Assembly: GCF_020215705.1 (NCBI RefSeq)
Contig: NZ_JAIWNB010000002.1
Location: forward strand, 434,001-498,000
Direction of reading: 5' to 3'
Source: Nonomuraea aurantiaca
GTDB taxonomy: Bacteria; Actinomycetota; Actinomycetes; Streptosporangiales; Streptosporangiaceae
DNA length: 64,000 nt
Position 1 is the stretch's first letter; each line of letters opens with the position of its first letter. Shown piece by piece: positions 1-15,747 of the stretch. The position numbers and the translations under genes are program-made. The notes under the pieces are model-generated. The model was not told the origin of the DNA. It saw only the letters and a list, made by a program, of their open reading frames with translations, and made no database searches.

Positions 1-2570
1 GCCGTCCGCGGTGTAGCGGCCCAGGTCGCCCGTTCGGTAGAGGCGCTCGCCGGTGCGGGGGTGGCTGATGAAGGCGGCGGCGGTCCGCTCCGGGTCACGC
101 CAGTAGCCGGTGGCCACGCCGACGCCGCCGATGTACAGGTCACCGGGTACGCCGATGGGCACGTCACACCGGCCGCGGTCCAGGATGTGGAAGGACTGGT
201 TGGCCAGCGGCCGGCCGTACGGGATGGACGACCAGCCCGGATCCACCTCGCCGATCGGATAGGAGATGGACCAGATCGAGCCTTCGGTGGCGCCGCCCAG
301 GCTGATGACCTCGGCCGCCGGGGCGAGGGCGCGGATCCGGTCGGGGAGGGTCAGCGGGATCCAGTCGCCGGACAGCAGCACCAGGCGCAGCGAGCTCAGG
401 TCGGTGCCTTCGTGCTCGGCGTGGTCGACCAGGAGCTCCATGAGGGCGGGGACCGAGTTCCAGACGGTGACGCGGTGCTCGGTGACCAGGCGGGCCCAGG
501 CGGCGGGGTCCTTGTCGGCCGACGGCTCGCCCATGACGAGGGTGGCGCCGGTGGCCAGGGCGCCGTAGACGTCGTACACGGACAGGTCGAAGCTGAGGGC
601 CGACAGGGCGAGGATCCGGTCATGAGGGCTGACGTGGAAGCGGTGGTTGAGGTCGCGGACGGTGTTCAGGGCGGCCTGGTGCTCGATCATCACGCCCTTC
701 GGGGTGCCGGTCGAGCCCGAGGTGAAGATCACGTACGCGAGGTCGCCGGGCGCGGCCAGGCAGGGGGGAGGCGTCAGTGAGGTGGACGCGGGAGTCACCG
801 GAAGGCGGGTCACGTCGGCGGGCCAGGTCAGGTCCAGCCACGGCTGGGTCACCGCGACCCGGCACTCGCCGCGTGCCATCAGCTCGAACCGCCGCTGCTC
901 CGGCAGGTCCGCGTCGATCGGCAGGTAGGCCGCCCCGGCCATGTTGACAGCCAGCACCGCCACGACCTGCTCCCACCCCCGTTCCATCACGACCGCGACC
1001 AGTTCCCCGCGCCCGACGCCCGCCGACATCAGCTCGGCGGCCAGCAGTCCGGCCCGGCGCTCCAGCTCCGCGTAGGTGATCTCGCCGCCGGGGTGGGCCA
1101 CCGCGACGGCGTCGGGCGACTGCGGCACCCGCTCCTCGAACGGGCGGTGCAGGAGGCCGGGGTCGCCGAGGTCGAGCCCGGTGTCGTTCCACCGCTCCCG
1201 CTCCTCTCGCTCCGGCGCGGTGAGCAGCTCGATCGTGGAGACGGGGGCCGACGGGTCGGCCACGATCCCACCGAGCAGGGTGGCGAAATGCCCGGCCAGG
1301 CGGGAGATCCGCTCGGCTGAGAACAACGCGACGTTGTACACGAACAGGAATGAACCATCCCCACCGGTGTACAGCTCCAGGTCGAACCGGGTGGCCCACA
1401 CCCCCGGCGAGAATCCCTCCACGGCCAGCCCGCCGGAGGACGACGGCTCGCCGCCGTAGTTCTGCATCGCGAACAGGACCTGGAACAGCGGCGACCGCGA
1501 CACCTCCCGGGGCACGTTCAGCTCCGACACCAGCCGCTCGAACGGCAGCTCCTGATGCGCGTACGCGTCCATGGCCAGGTCACGAACCCGGTGCAGCAAC
1601 CCCAGGAACGCCGGATCCCCCGACAGATCCACCCGCATCGCGAGCATGTTGATGAAGCAGCCGATCAGCCCGTCCAGCTCCGGCAGCGACCGGCCGGCCA
1701 CGGGGGAGCCGATCGCCACGTCCTCCTGCCCGGCGTACCGGCCGAGGAGTGCCGCGAAGGCCGCCAGCAGCACCATGTACGGCGTGGCGCCGTGCTCCCG
1801 CCCGAGCCGCTCCAGCCGCTCGACCAGAGCGGGGTCGATGGTGAAGGAGTGCGCCGCGCCGAGGTAGGTCAGCTCGGGCGGCCGGGGGAAGTCCGTGGGC
1901 AGTTCGAGCGGCGACAGGCCGGCCAGCCGTTCCCGCCAGTAGGCCACGTCGGCCGCGTCGCCGGGCCGATCGCGCTGCCAGGCGGCGAAATCGCCGTAGG
2001 TGACGGGCAGGTCGGGCAGGGGGTTGCGGTCGTAGCCGGTCAGGAGCTCGCGGAGCAGGATGTTCGCCGACCAGCCGTCGGCGGCGATGTGGTGGACGGC
2101 GATGGCCAGCACGTGGTCGTCGGCGGCCAGCCGGACCAGCAGAGTCCTGATCACCGGCCCGCTCACCAGGTCGAACGGCTCGGCGAGGAAGCGGTCGACC
2201 AGAGCCCGTGCCTCGTCCACGTCGCCGGCGGCGGCCACGGTGAGCGGGACGGTGGCCTCGGCGGAGACCGTCACCATGGGCTGTCCGTCGTCGCCGACCG
2301 GGAAGCGGGTCCGCAATGCCTGGTGCCGGGCGGCGACCCCGTTCAGCGCGTCGGCCAGCACGGAGGTGACGAGCGGGCCGCGTAGCCGCCGCACGAACGG
2401 GACCGTGTGAGCGGGGTTCCCCGGCGCGTACTGCTCCATGAACCACAGCCGCTCCTGCGCGTACGACAGCGGCGGCGCCTGACCGTCCGGCAGCACCGGA
2501 ATCGTCGGCACGCTCTTGCGCCGCCGTAACCGCTGGGTCAGCAGCGCCCGCTGGGCCTCGGTCAGCTCGG

Positions 2571-2574
<4 letters not shown>
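1..2574 (-). CDS. NRPS, condensation plus cysteine-type adenylation domain (3' end outside window)
   Basis: The frame stays open from GTG 2574 to the left edge (858 codons seen). The start overlaps the stop of the upstream NRPS gene as GTGA, so translation is probably coupled. The first ~450 residues are a condensation domain with the intact motif HHIAADG, not the DxxxxDxxS of cyclization domains. An adenylation domain follows, with SGSTGTPKGV, LSFDLSVYDVYG, LGGATEGSIWS and YRTGDLGRY. Aligned to GrsA, the pocket reads D-L-Y-N-L-S-L-I-W, the well-known cysteine code. The carrier domain and anything after it lie outside the window. Inferred role: adds cysteine to the peptide made by the upstream modules. 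Cysteine is a strong prediction; whether it is later cyclized cannot be seen. Confidence 0.93.
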
Positions 2575-8662
<6,088 letters not shown>

Positions 8663-8666
<4 letters not shown>

Positions 8667-10150
8667 GGCCGCAGCCCGCCGATGGCCGCCGCCACCCCGG
8701 TGATCGTCGGGTCGTCGAGGAACACGTCGAACGGCACCTCCACCCCCAGCCGTTTCCTGATCCGCGCGCTGATCTGCGTGATGGTCAGCGAGTGGCCGCC
8801 GAGATCGTAGAGGTCCTCGTCCGGCGCGATGTGGTCCATGCGCAGGACCTCCATCCAGATCAGCCGCACCTGCTCGACCAACTCCGCGTCGACCTCGTCA
8901 TGCGCGGGCCCGGCAGCTGCCGGCGCCTCCAGAGGGATCTGGGGAACTACCTGGGGGACGGCCGGGAGCGGCAGATCGGCGAGCCGTACGTCCGGATCCG
9001 CGGCGACCGCGCGCAGGACCGCCCTGAGGTGTTCCCCGGCCAGCTCGACATCCCCCCGGGGAATGACGTCCGGGCTGTAGTGCAGCGTCAGGTGCAGCCC
9101 GTCGTCGCCGTCGACGGCCTGGAGATGGAGGGCGTTCCTGACCATATGGTTGGACATCTTCCACTCCACCGACAGCTTCAGCCCAGGGAAGACCTGTTCG
9201 GGCGCGCGCCGCCGGAAGCTGATGGACACCGGCGCCAGCGCCACCCTCGGCTTGATCCCGCCCACCGCCCTGGCCACGGGCACCTCGCGGAAGGCGTTCA
9301 GCTCGCGCAGCTCGCTCCGGATGCCCAGGGCCAGCTCACGGAAGGAGTCCTCGGCCGAGAGCGACGCGAACACCGGCAGCTCGGTGGCGAACAGGCCGAT
9401 GGCGTCCCGGGTCTGGGCGGTCCGGGTCGACATGGCCACGGCCACGGGCGTGCCGGCGTTGCCGTACCGGTGAAGGAGGGCGTGCACGGCGGCGAGGAAG
9501 ACCTCGAATCTCGTCACGCCGGACAGGTCGGGCATGTCATCGGTCAGGGCGAGCAGGACGGTCTCGCCGCGCTCGGCCAGTCGCGGCGATCTCGTCAGCC
9601 CGTTGATCACCACCTGCGGCACCTCGCGCCAGCGCGCCCGCCAGTACGCCTGCGCCTCCGGCGACGGCTTCTCCGCCGCTCCGTACGGCATGGGCAGCGG
9701 CGGCGTGGGCGCCCCGGAGTAGGCGGCGGCGAGATCCCGTACGAGCAGATCCTTCGACATGCCGTCGAAGACCAGGTGATGGGCCACGAACAGCAGCAGG
9801 TGCCGCGACGGCGAGACCTCCGCCAGCGTGAACCGGGCCAGCGGCCCGGCGGACAGCTCGAAGGGCCGCGCGATCTCCCGCGCGATCAGGGCCTCCGGGT
9901 CCGGCTCCACGACGAACGCGACCGGCGGGAGCTCCCTGGCGGGCACCAGGTGCAGCGCGCCGTCGCGCTCCTCGAACGCGTGGCCCAGCACCGGGTGCCG
10001 CGCGAGCACCGCCCGGCACGCCGCCAGCATCGCCTCCCGCTCCAGCGGTCCGTCGAACCACATGGCGAACGGCATGTGGTACGCCGTGCCGGTGCCGTGC
10101 AGCACCTCGGTGATCCACATCCCGTGCTGCGCCTGTGACGCCAGGACCAT
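8663..10150 (-). CDS. NRPS C-PCP protein without an adenylation domain
   Basis: About 495 residues: an N-terminal condensation domain (HHLVFDG near residue 123) and a C-terminal carrier domain (DLGGHSLTIT near 450), with nothing between them. Its PCP must therefore be loaded in trans, perhaps by the adenylating enzyme encoded just upstream. I chose ATG 10150 because GAGGAG lies 5 nt upstream; the alternative GTG 10156 overlaps the upstream stop but has no spaced ribosome site. It sits between the ligase and the dimodular NRPS, so it probably acts at or near the start of the line. The C domain is somewhat divergent; its donor and acceptor are unknown. Confidence 0.9.
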
Positions 10151-10152
10151 GC

Positions 10153-11571
10153 TCACTCCTCTGCCATACTGCGCAGTTCTCGCTTGACCACTTTTCCGGC
10201 GGCGTTCCTGGGCAGCGCGGCCACGAGCAGCAGCCGGGTGGGCAGCTCGTGCTGGGCGAGCCGCTCGGCCAGGAAGGCGCGTACGCCGGCCAGTGTCACC
10301 GGCTCGCGGGACACGACCGCCGCCGCCACCGCCATGCCCATGACCGGGTGCGGCACACCGAACACCGACGCCTCGGCGACGGCCGGATGCTCGTGCAGCG
10401 CGGCCTCGACCTGGAGTGTCGAGACCTTGAAGGCGCCCGACTTGATGACGTCGCTCTCCCGGTCGACCAGGTACAGGTAGCCGTCGTCGTCCAGGTAGCC
10501 GAGGTCGCCCATGCGTACCCAGCCGTCCTGGAAGGTGTCCTGCTGCCGCTGCTCGCCGTAGTAGGCGCGGGAGTGCGCGGCGGCGCGCAACCAGACCTCG
10601 CCGGTCTCGCCGGGCGGGGCCGGGTCGCCGTCGGCCGTCACGATCTTCAGGTTGCCGGCGGCGTGCCCGAGCGCGCCCGGCCGGTCGGGATCGTAGATCA
10701 TGATGGTCTGGGCGGGGGCCGCCTCGGTCGAGGTGTAGTAGTTCGCGACCGTCGCGTTCGGGAACGCCTCGGTCAGCTCGGCCGCGACCCTCGGCGGCAG
10801 CGCGGCGGCGGCCGAGCCGAGCAGCAGCACGCTCGACAGGTCGTGACGGTCCTGGACGCGCGCGCCGAGCAGCTCGATGGCCATCGCGGGCACCACGAAC
10901 ACGGTCCCGGCCGCGTACGACTCGATGAGCGCCGCGAAGCGGGCCGGCGTGAACAGCGGCAGGGTGACCACGGTGGGGGCGGCGCTCAGCGCGTGGAGCA
11001 GCATGACCTGGCCGGCGTTCGTGCCGATGGGGAAGGCGTGCACGAGATGCCTGGAGTGAGCGAACGGGCGGCGTTTGGGGTGGACGGGCGGGAAGGTGAG
11101 GTTCGCGTGGCTGGCCGCCACGCCCTTGGGCTGCCCGGTGGTGCCGGAGGTGTAGAGGATCTGGGCGTAGCCGAGCGGATCGACCTTGACCGGGACGGGT
11201 TCGGCCGGGCCGCTGAGCTCGTCGCCGCCCCGGATCAGCGTCGTCGCCCCGCAGTGCTTGATCAGGCGGGCCAGCTCCGGCTCGGCCAAGCGGTCCGACA
11301 GCGGGACCGCGACCGCGCCCGCCTTCAGCACCGCCATCCAGCTCACCGCGTAGTCGAGCCAGTCACGGCCGCCGAACACCAGCGCGACTCTGTCTCCCGG
11401 CCGTACGCCCTGGTCGAGCAGGCCGTGGGCGGCGGCGTCAGAGCGCTCGTCCCACTCGGCGAGTGTCAGGCCGCCCCTTCCGGCGACGATGAGGGCCTCG
11501 TGGTCGGGGTCGGTGGCGGCGCGTGAACTCAGCAGAGCAGGGACAGGACGGGCCGACTGAACCACCCCCAA
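10153..11571 (-). CDS. Stand-alone AMP-forming acyl/aryl ligase
   Basis: A 472-residue ANL-superfamily enzyme that activates a carboxylic acid as the acyl-AMP and passes it to a thiol, here most likely a carrier protein. Visible motifs: YTSGTTGQPKGV near residue 142, YYTSTEAAP, GDLGYLDDDGYLYLVDR, and a C-terminal NAAGKVVKREL with the catalytic lysine. It heads the NRPS operon and its stop overlaps the next gene. The start is TTG 11571 or GTG 11565, only about 15-25 nt from the predicted transcription start. Its substrate cannot be read. It could load the C-PCP protein, the divergent ACP, or form a CoA ester. Confidence 0.88.
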   Translation of the reverse strand: MGVVQSARPVPALLSSRAATDPDHEALIVAGRGGLTLAEWDERSDAAAHGLLDQGVRPGDRVALVFGGRDWLDYAVSWMAVLKAGAVAVPLSDRLAEPELARLIKHCGATTLIRGGDELSGPAEPVPVKVDPLGYAQILYTSGTTGQPKGVAASHANLTFPPVHPKRRPFAHSRHLVHAFPIGTNAGQVMLLHALSAAPTVVTLPLFTPARFAALIESYAAGTVFVVPAMAIELLGARVQDRHDLSSVLLLGSAAAALPPRVAAELTEAFPNATVANYYTSTEAAPAQTIMIYDPDRPGALGHAAGNLKIVTADGDPAPPGETGEVWLRAAAHSRAYYGEQRQQDTFQDGWVRMGDLGYLDDDGYLYLVDRESDVIKSGAFKVSTLQVEAALHEHPAVAEASVFGVPHPVMGMAVAAAVVSREPVTLAGVRAFLAERLAQHELPTRLLLVAALPRNAAGKVVKRELRSMAEE

Positions 11572-11594
11572 AATTATTATCGGGATGTCGCAAG

Positions 11595-11623
11595 ACGCTA
11601 GAAAAAATGCACAATTGCGTCAA
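11595..11623 (-). promoter_or_regulatory. Candidate promoter of the NRPS operon
   Basis: On the minus strand TTGACG (11618-11623) is followed by a 17-bp spacer and TAGCGT (11595-11600). This fits the housekeeping actinobacterial pattern and lies in an AT-rich patch just ahead of the ligase start, leaving a very short leader. Read by eye only. Confidence 0.55.
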
Positions 11624-11709
11624 CCCCTTACCGCCAGCCGCTTGCCGCCGTCAGGCCCCGCGTGACACACTCGCCCCGGATTTCCCTGGAAACGGGAGGG
11701 CTTCGCCAG

Positions 11710-11949
11710 GTGCAGACGGACGGGGAACTACGCGGACGCCTCGCCGAGATGGTGGCCGAGGCCACCGACGGCGCGGTCGAGGCCGCCGACGTGCTGGCCG
11801 GGGAGACCCGGCTGGCCGATCTCGGCGTCACCTCGCTCGGCTATCTCAGGCTGATCGACGCGGTGGAGGCGGAGTTCGGCATCGAGCTCGACATGACCTC
11901 GGCCGACAGCCTGGACGAGCTGGTGGACTACTTACGGCTCCATGCTTGA
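11710..11949 (+). CDS. Stand-alone acyl/peptidyl carrier protein
   Basis: A free carrier protein of about 80 residues. The phosphopantetheine site is DLGVTSLGYLRL, with the modified serine in VTSL, and acidic helices surround it. GTG 11710 is preferred because GGGAGG lies 9 nt upstream; an upstream GTG (11662) would add 16 residues not typical of the family. It is divergent from the NRPS operon and overlaps the next gene by 8 bp. It probably carries the starter acid or the acyl donor for the stand-alone condensation protein encoded next. Confidence 0.85.
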   Translation: MQTDGELRGRLAEMVAEATDGAVEAADVLAGETRLADLGVTSLGYLRLIDAVEAEFGIELDMTSADSLDELVDYLRLHA

Positions 11950-13186
11950 GTCGCCGCTGACCTGGGGGCAGCAGGACATCTGGCGGGCCGTGGTGGCGGC
12001 GCGGCCGCAGGAGCACTATCTCAACATCGGCCGGATCTTCGCTGCGCCGAAGCGGCCCGTCACCGTCGAGCGCGCCGTCAAGGCCCTGGACGACCTCGTC
12101 GCCAGGCACGAGGCGCTGCGCACCCGGCTCAGCGGCCCGCGCGACCACCCCCGGCAGCGGGTCTCGCCCATCGCCCGGCCGTACGTCGAGGTGACGGACG
12201 AATCCGCTCAGGTGGTGTGCGACCGGCTGTCGGGCGAGCCGTTCGACTACTGGGAGGAGTGGCCGCTGCGGGTGGCGTTCCTCGTGACCGGCGACCATGT
12301 CCGGCATGTCGTGCTGGTGCTCTGCCATCTGGCCGCCGACGGGCACGCGGCCGATCTCCTGGTGAAGGACTTCCGGCTGCTCCTGCTGCGCGACTCGCTG
12401 CCGCCGCCGCAGAGCGCCACGCCGCGCGAGCTGGCCGAGTGGCAGCGCTCGCCCGAGGGCAGGCGCACCTCCGACGAGGCCCTGGCCTTCTGGACGGCCG
12501 AATACCGGCGGATGGATCCCGTGACCCTGGCCGACGTCCCGCGGCGCCCCCGGTTCTGGGAGGCCACGATGACCTCCGCGGCCATCGCCGCGGCGGCGCA
12601 GGCCGTGGCCGCCCGCGAGCGGGTGAGCTCCTCGACGGTGCTGCTCACGGCCGCGGTCCGGCTCGCCGGGCGGCTCACGGGCCAGCGGTTCTGCGGCATG
12701 CGGGTGATCGTCAACAACCGGTTCGCGGCCGACCGCCGCGACGTGGTCTCCACGATCTCGCAGGAGGGGCTCGTCCTGCTCGACCTGCGTACACCGGACT
12801 TCGGGGAGTTGGTACGGCAAGGCTGGCAGGTGGCCTTACGGGCCTACCGGCAGGCCCAGTTCGACCCGTACGCGATGGAGGAGGCGGTGTCGGGCATGGG
12901 GCCGGGGATCAGGTCGTTCGGCTGCTTCAACGACCAGCGGCTGGTCCAGCGCGACGAGGTGACAGGTCTGGACGAACGGGCCGTACGCGCCTCGATGGAG
13001 CGGACCGAGCTGGCCTGGACGGACACCATGGACCGCAACATCTGCGACTTCCGGCTGCATGTCGGCGGCGAGCCGGGGCGGATGGAGGTGTCGCTATACG
13101 CCGACACCGGGCTGCTCGCGCCGCCGGGGATCGAACGCTTCCTGTACGACATGGAGTCGACGCTGGTCGAGGCGGCGTTCGCATGA
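11942..13186 (+). CDS. Stand-alone condensation-domain protein
   Basis: A 414-residue free-standing NRPS condensation-like protein. The active motif reads CHLAADG: the first His of HHxxxDG is Cys, but the second, catalytic His and the DG are kept. The N-terminal LTWGQQDIW is the usual C1-type region. It overlaps the ACP gene by 8 bp and the next gene by ATGA, so the three are one unit. Probable role: joins an ACP-bound acyl group to an amine, in trans to the NRPS proteins. The Cys change occurs in other active C-like enzymes, so activity is plausible but unproven. Confidence 0.85.
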   Translation: MLESPLTWGQQDIWRAVVAARPQEHYLNIGRIFAAPKRPVTVERAVKALDDLVARHEALRTRLSGPRDHPRQRVSPIARPYVEVTDESAQVVCDRLSGEPFDYWEEWPLRVAFLVTGDHVRHVVLVLCHLAADGHAADLLVKDFRLLLLRDSLPPPQSATPRELAEWQRSPEGRRTSDEALAFWTAEYRRMDPVTLADVPRRPRFWEATMTSAAIAAAAQAVAARERVSSSTVLLTAAVRLAGRLTGQRFCGMRVIVNNRFAADRRDVVSTISQEGLVLLDLRTPDFGELVRQGWQVALRAYRQAQFDPYAMEEAVSGMGPGIRSFGCFNDQRLVQRDEVTGLDERAVRASMERTELAWTDTMDRNICDFRLHVGGEPGRMEVSLYADTGLLAPPGIERFLYDMESTLVEAAFA

Positions 13187-15015
13187 GCCTGTACGCGGCG
13201 GCCACGTCGTGCGCGCAGGGGGAGTCGCTCCGGTTCCACCTGCTCGGGGGCGGCGGCCCGATCACCGTCGAGGACGTGCCGTCGGGGCGGGTCGTGCTCC
13301 GGGACACGGCTGAGGGCGACACCTGGACGCTGAAGGTGGGCGCCGACTGGCCCAGCTCGCTCTACCGCGCCGTTCTGGGCAACGAGTCCGCATATTTCGT
13401 CGTACGTGCGGCGGTGCCCGCTTCGCCGGTGGTGGTGGCGATTCCCTTTCCCACTTGGGAGGCGTACAACCGGCCAGGCGTGCCCGGCGAGGGGCTCTAC
13501 CAGGCCGAGCAGCCCGATCGGGCGGTCAAGGTCAGCTTCGACCGGCCGGGGGCGGGGCCGCAGATCGAGGAGTGGGAGCTCGGGCTGCTGCGGTGGCTCG
13601 GGCCGTCGGGGCACACGGTCGACTACTGCTCGGGGCTGGACCTGCACGACGGTCTCGACCTGCTGAGCCGTTACCGGTTGCTGGTGATCAACGGGCACGA
13701 CGAGTACTGGTCGTGGGAGATGCGGGACGCGGTGGAGGCGTTCGCGCGGGCCGGTGGAAATATCGCCATATTCTCTGGCAACACCTGCTGGTGGCAGGTC
13801 CGCTTCGAGGACGACCTCCGCACGATGGTCTGCTACCGCGACGCCGTCGCCGACCCCCTCGCCGCCACCGACCCGGGCAGGGTCACGGTCGAATGGCCCA
13901 GCGAACCCGTCAACCGCCCGGAGAACACTCTGACCGGGCTCACCTTCCGGAACGGCGCGGGATGCTGGGTCGACTCGCGGGTGATGGCCCACGAGTCGTA
14001 CACGGCCCGCTTCGCCGGCCACTGGGTGTTCGAAGGCACCGGGCTGGCCGACGGCGACACCTTCGGCAGGGGCGCGCTCGGCTACGAGACGGACGCCGCC
14101 GACCTCGAATGGGTGGACGGGGTGCCGAGGGCGACGGGCCGTGACGGCACACCGCCGTCGTTCGTCGTCCTCGCCACCGCCGACCTGAGCCACTGGCGCC
14201 GGTACGGGAAGGGCGGCGCGGCCACGATGGGCGTACACCGGCTCGGGGCGGGCACCGTCTTCAACGCCGGCACCATCAACTGGGGCAACTCCCTGCACGA
14301 CCCCGTCCTGGACAGGATCACCCGAAACGTCCTCGACCGCCTGTCCCGACCACCGAGCCACCCACCCTCCTGGGACCCGATCGGCCCCGCCCCGACCAGC
14401 GCGTCTGCCCGCGAGTCGTCTCCCGATGGTGTCGGTGGCGGCACGCGTGCCCTGGTCGCGTGCGACAACCGGCTCTTCGCCGCCTGCGCGGACGGGACAC
14501 TCGCCGTCCGCGACATCTCCGGACAGAACCTCCCATGGCGGGTGATCGACGAGACCGACGTGATCGCTCTGGCGGCCCCCCGGGAGGCGCACGGCGGCCC
14601 ACCCGCCGGCCTGTACGGCGTGGCGCCAGACGGCACGATCCGCTACCGCGACCCCGTCCTGGCCAGGTCCACCTGGCGGGATGTCAGCCGGGCCCCCGAG
14701 GGCACCACGGGCCTGGCCGCCGTGGACGAGGGCCTGTTCGCCGTCACCTCGGCGGGCGAGCTGTGGCACCTCCCGATCCGGCAGCTGGACACCCACGACT
14801 GGGCCCGAGCGGGCTCGGCCGCGGGCGCGGTGAGCCTGACCGCGATGAACGGGCGGGTGTTCGCCGTCTCCGCCGACCGGATCCTGACCAGGCCGGCCGA
14901 ACGGCACGAGACCGCCTGGCAGGACCTGGGCCCGGCCGGGGGCCACACCGTCCTCGCCGCCTCCGCCGGACGACTCATCGGCACCGGCCCGGGGACCGGC
15001 CTCTCCTGGCGGTGA
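13183..15015 (+). CDS. N,N-dimethylformamidase large-subunit-like protein
   Basis: About 610 residues. Roughly the first 400 resemble the conserved domain of the N,N-dimethylformamidase beta subunit: PTWEAYNRPG, INGHDEYWSWEMRDAV near residue 170, GGNIAIFSGNTCWW, HESYTARFAGHW and GTINWGNSL. The last ~200 residues hold repeats (LVACDNRLFAA, LAAVDEGLFAV, LTAMNGRVFAV) that look like a beta-propeller. Characterised dimethylformamidase is an iron enzyme using two Tyr and one Glu ligands; I cannot assign them here. ATG 13183 overlaps the condensation gene's stop. In this setting it could hydrolyse a formamide or amide in the product. The family is mostly uncharacterised, so the reaction is a guess. 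Confidence 0.72.
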   Translation: MSLYAAATSCAQGESLRFHLLGGGGPITVEDVPSGRVVLRDTAEGDTWTLKVGADWPSSLYRAVLGNESAYFVVRAAVPASPVVVAIPFPTWEAYNRPGVPGEGLYQAEQPDRAVKVSFDRPGAGPQIEEWELGLLRWLGPSGHTVDYCSGLDLHDGLDLLSRYRLLVINGHDEYWSWEMRDAVEAFARAGGNIAIFSGNTCWWQVRFEDDLRTMVCYRDAVADPLAATDPGRVTVEWPSEPVNRPENTLTGLTFRNGAGCWVDSRVMAHESYTARFAGHWVFEGTGLADGDTFGRGALGYETDAADLEWVDGVPRATGRDGTPPSFVVLATADLSHWRRYGKGGAATMGVHRLGAGTVFNAGTINWGNSLHDPVLDRITRNVLDRLSRPPSHPPSWDPIGPAPTSASARESSPDGVGGGTRALVACDNRLFAACADGTLAVRDISGQNLPWRVIDETDVIALAAPREAHGGPPAGLYGVAPDGTIRYRDPVLARSTWRDVSRAPEGTTGLAAVDEGLFAVTSAGELWHLPIRQLDTHDWARAGSAAGAVSLTAMNGRVFAVSADRILTRPAERHETAWQDLGPAGGHTVLAASAGRLIGTGPGTGLSWR

Positions 15016-15082
15016 GAGGGCAGTGCCCCCGAGCTGGAGGTGCTGTGTGGGACAGGCCGTTCTTCGTGGGGGGTGCGCGGGG

Positions 15083-15490
15083 TCAGCGGAGACCGAGCTG
15101 GCCGAGCATGCCGAGCTGGTCGCTGCTGCCCCACCGTTCCACCAGCTTGCCGTCGGTGAAGCGGCTGATCTGCATGCCGCGGTAACTCACCTTCTTGCCG
15201 GTGGCCGGATGGCCCATGAGGTCGCCGAGGTGGGTGCCGCTGATGGTGTAGGCGAAGGCCAGCTCATCATCCGTGGCGATCAGGTGCTCGACCTCGACGC
15301 GCAGGTCGGGGAACGCGGCGCGCAGCTCGCCGAACATCGCCTTGTAACCGTCCGGGCCCGGCCCTTGCCCGGGGGCGGGATCGTGGTCCACGGCATCGGG
15401 CGCGACCACTTCGTCGAAGATGGCGAAGTCGCCGCTCATCACCGCGGTGGCGAAGCGTTGCTGGGCGGCTAGGTTGGCCTCGTAGGTCAT
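15083..15490 (-). CDS. SnoaL-like ester cyclase/NTF2-fold protein
   Basis: 135 residues of the SnoaL-like family: FDEVVAPDAVDHDP, GYKAMFGELRAAFPDL, HLIATDDELAFAYTISGTH and a C-terminal WGSSDQLGMLGQLGL. The family includes aldol cyclases of polyketide pathways, but most members have no known substrate. ATG 15490 has GGGGAG 5 nt upstream; the longer frame to 15643 has no support. It converges on the dimethylformamidase-like gene and is separated from the sugar-tailoring operon by about 235 bp, so membership of the cluster is uncertain. Confidence 0.8.
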   Translation of the reverse strand: MTYEANLAAQQRFATAVMSGDFAIFDEVVAPDAVDHDPAPGQGPGPDGYKAMFGELRAAFPDLRVEVEHLIATDDELAFAYTISGTHLGDLMGHPATGKKVSYRGMQISRFTDGKLVERWGSSDQLGMLGQLGLR

Positions 15491-15693
15491 GTCTCTCCCC
15501 ACAGTTGGTCGGCGATGGCCGATCACGTCCCACGGACAGTGGATCTCCGTGCGACTCTGTTTCTGCAGGTTAGGCGGCGAGCGGCTGTGGGGTGGGTCTT
15601 GGGTGGGGTGTGTCGCCGGGGAGCGCACGGAGGCCGTTTCCACAGACGGTCACCGCGTAGGCCGCGCTCCTGGGAGCGGTGGCCTTCGTGGGC

Positions 15694-15747
15694 CGCTGCT
15701 ACGGGCGGTCGGTCTCGTAGCGCTGCTACGGGCGGTCGCTCTCGTAG
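15694..15747. repeat. 27-bp tandem duplication at a gene 3' end
   Basis: Two adjacent 27-bp copies (15694-15720 and 15721-15747) differ at one base. The right copy encodes the last residues and stop of the glycosyltransferase/epimerase-like gene; the left copy repeats that coding tail just after the stop. Confidence 0.85.

Noticed and set aside
12844..14946. 700-residue minus-strand ORF opposite the dimethylformamidase-like gene
   Set aside because: Low-complexity antisense shadow with no motif; the plus strand has clear family matches.
13183..15015. Longer gene starting at 12217 in the same frame
   Set aside because: The region 12217-13183 in that frame is an Arg/Ala/Gly-rich shadow of the condensation gene; the true start is the ATGA overlap at 13183.
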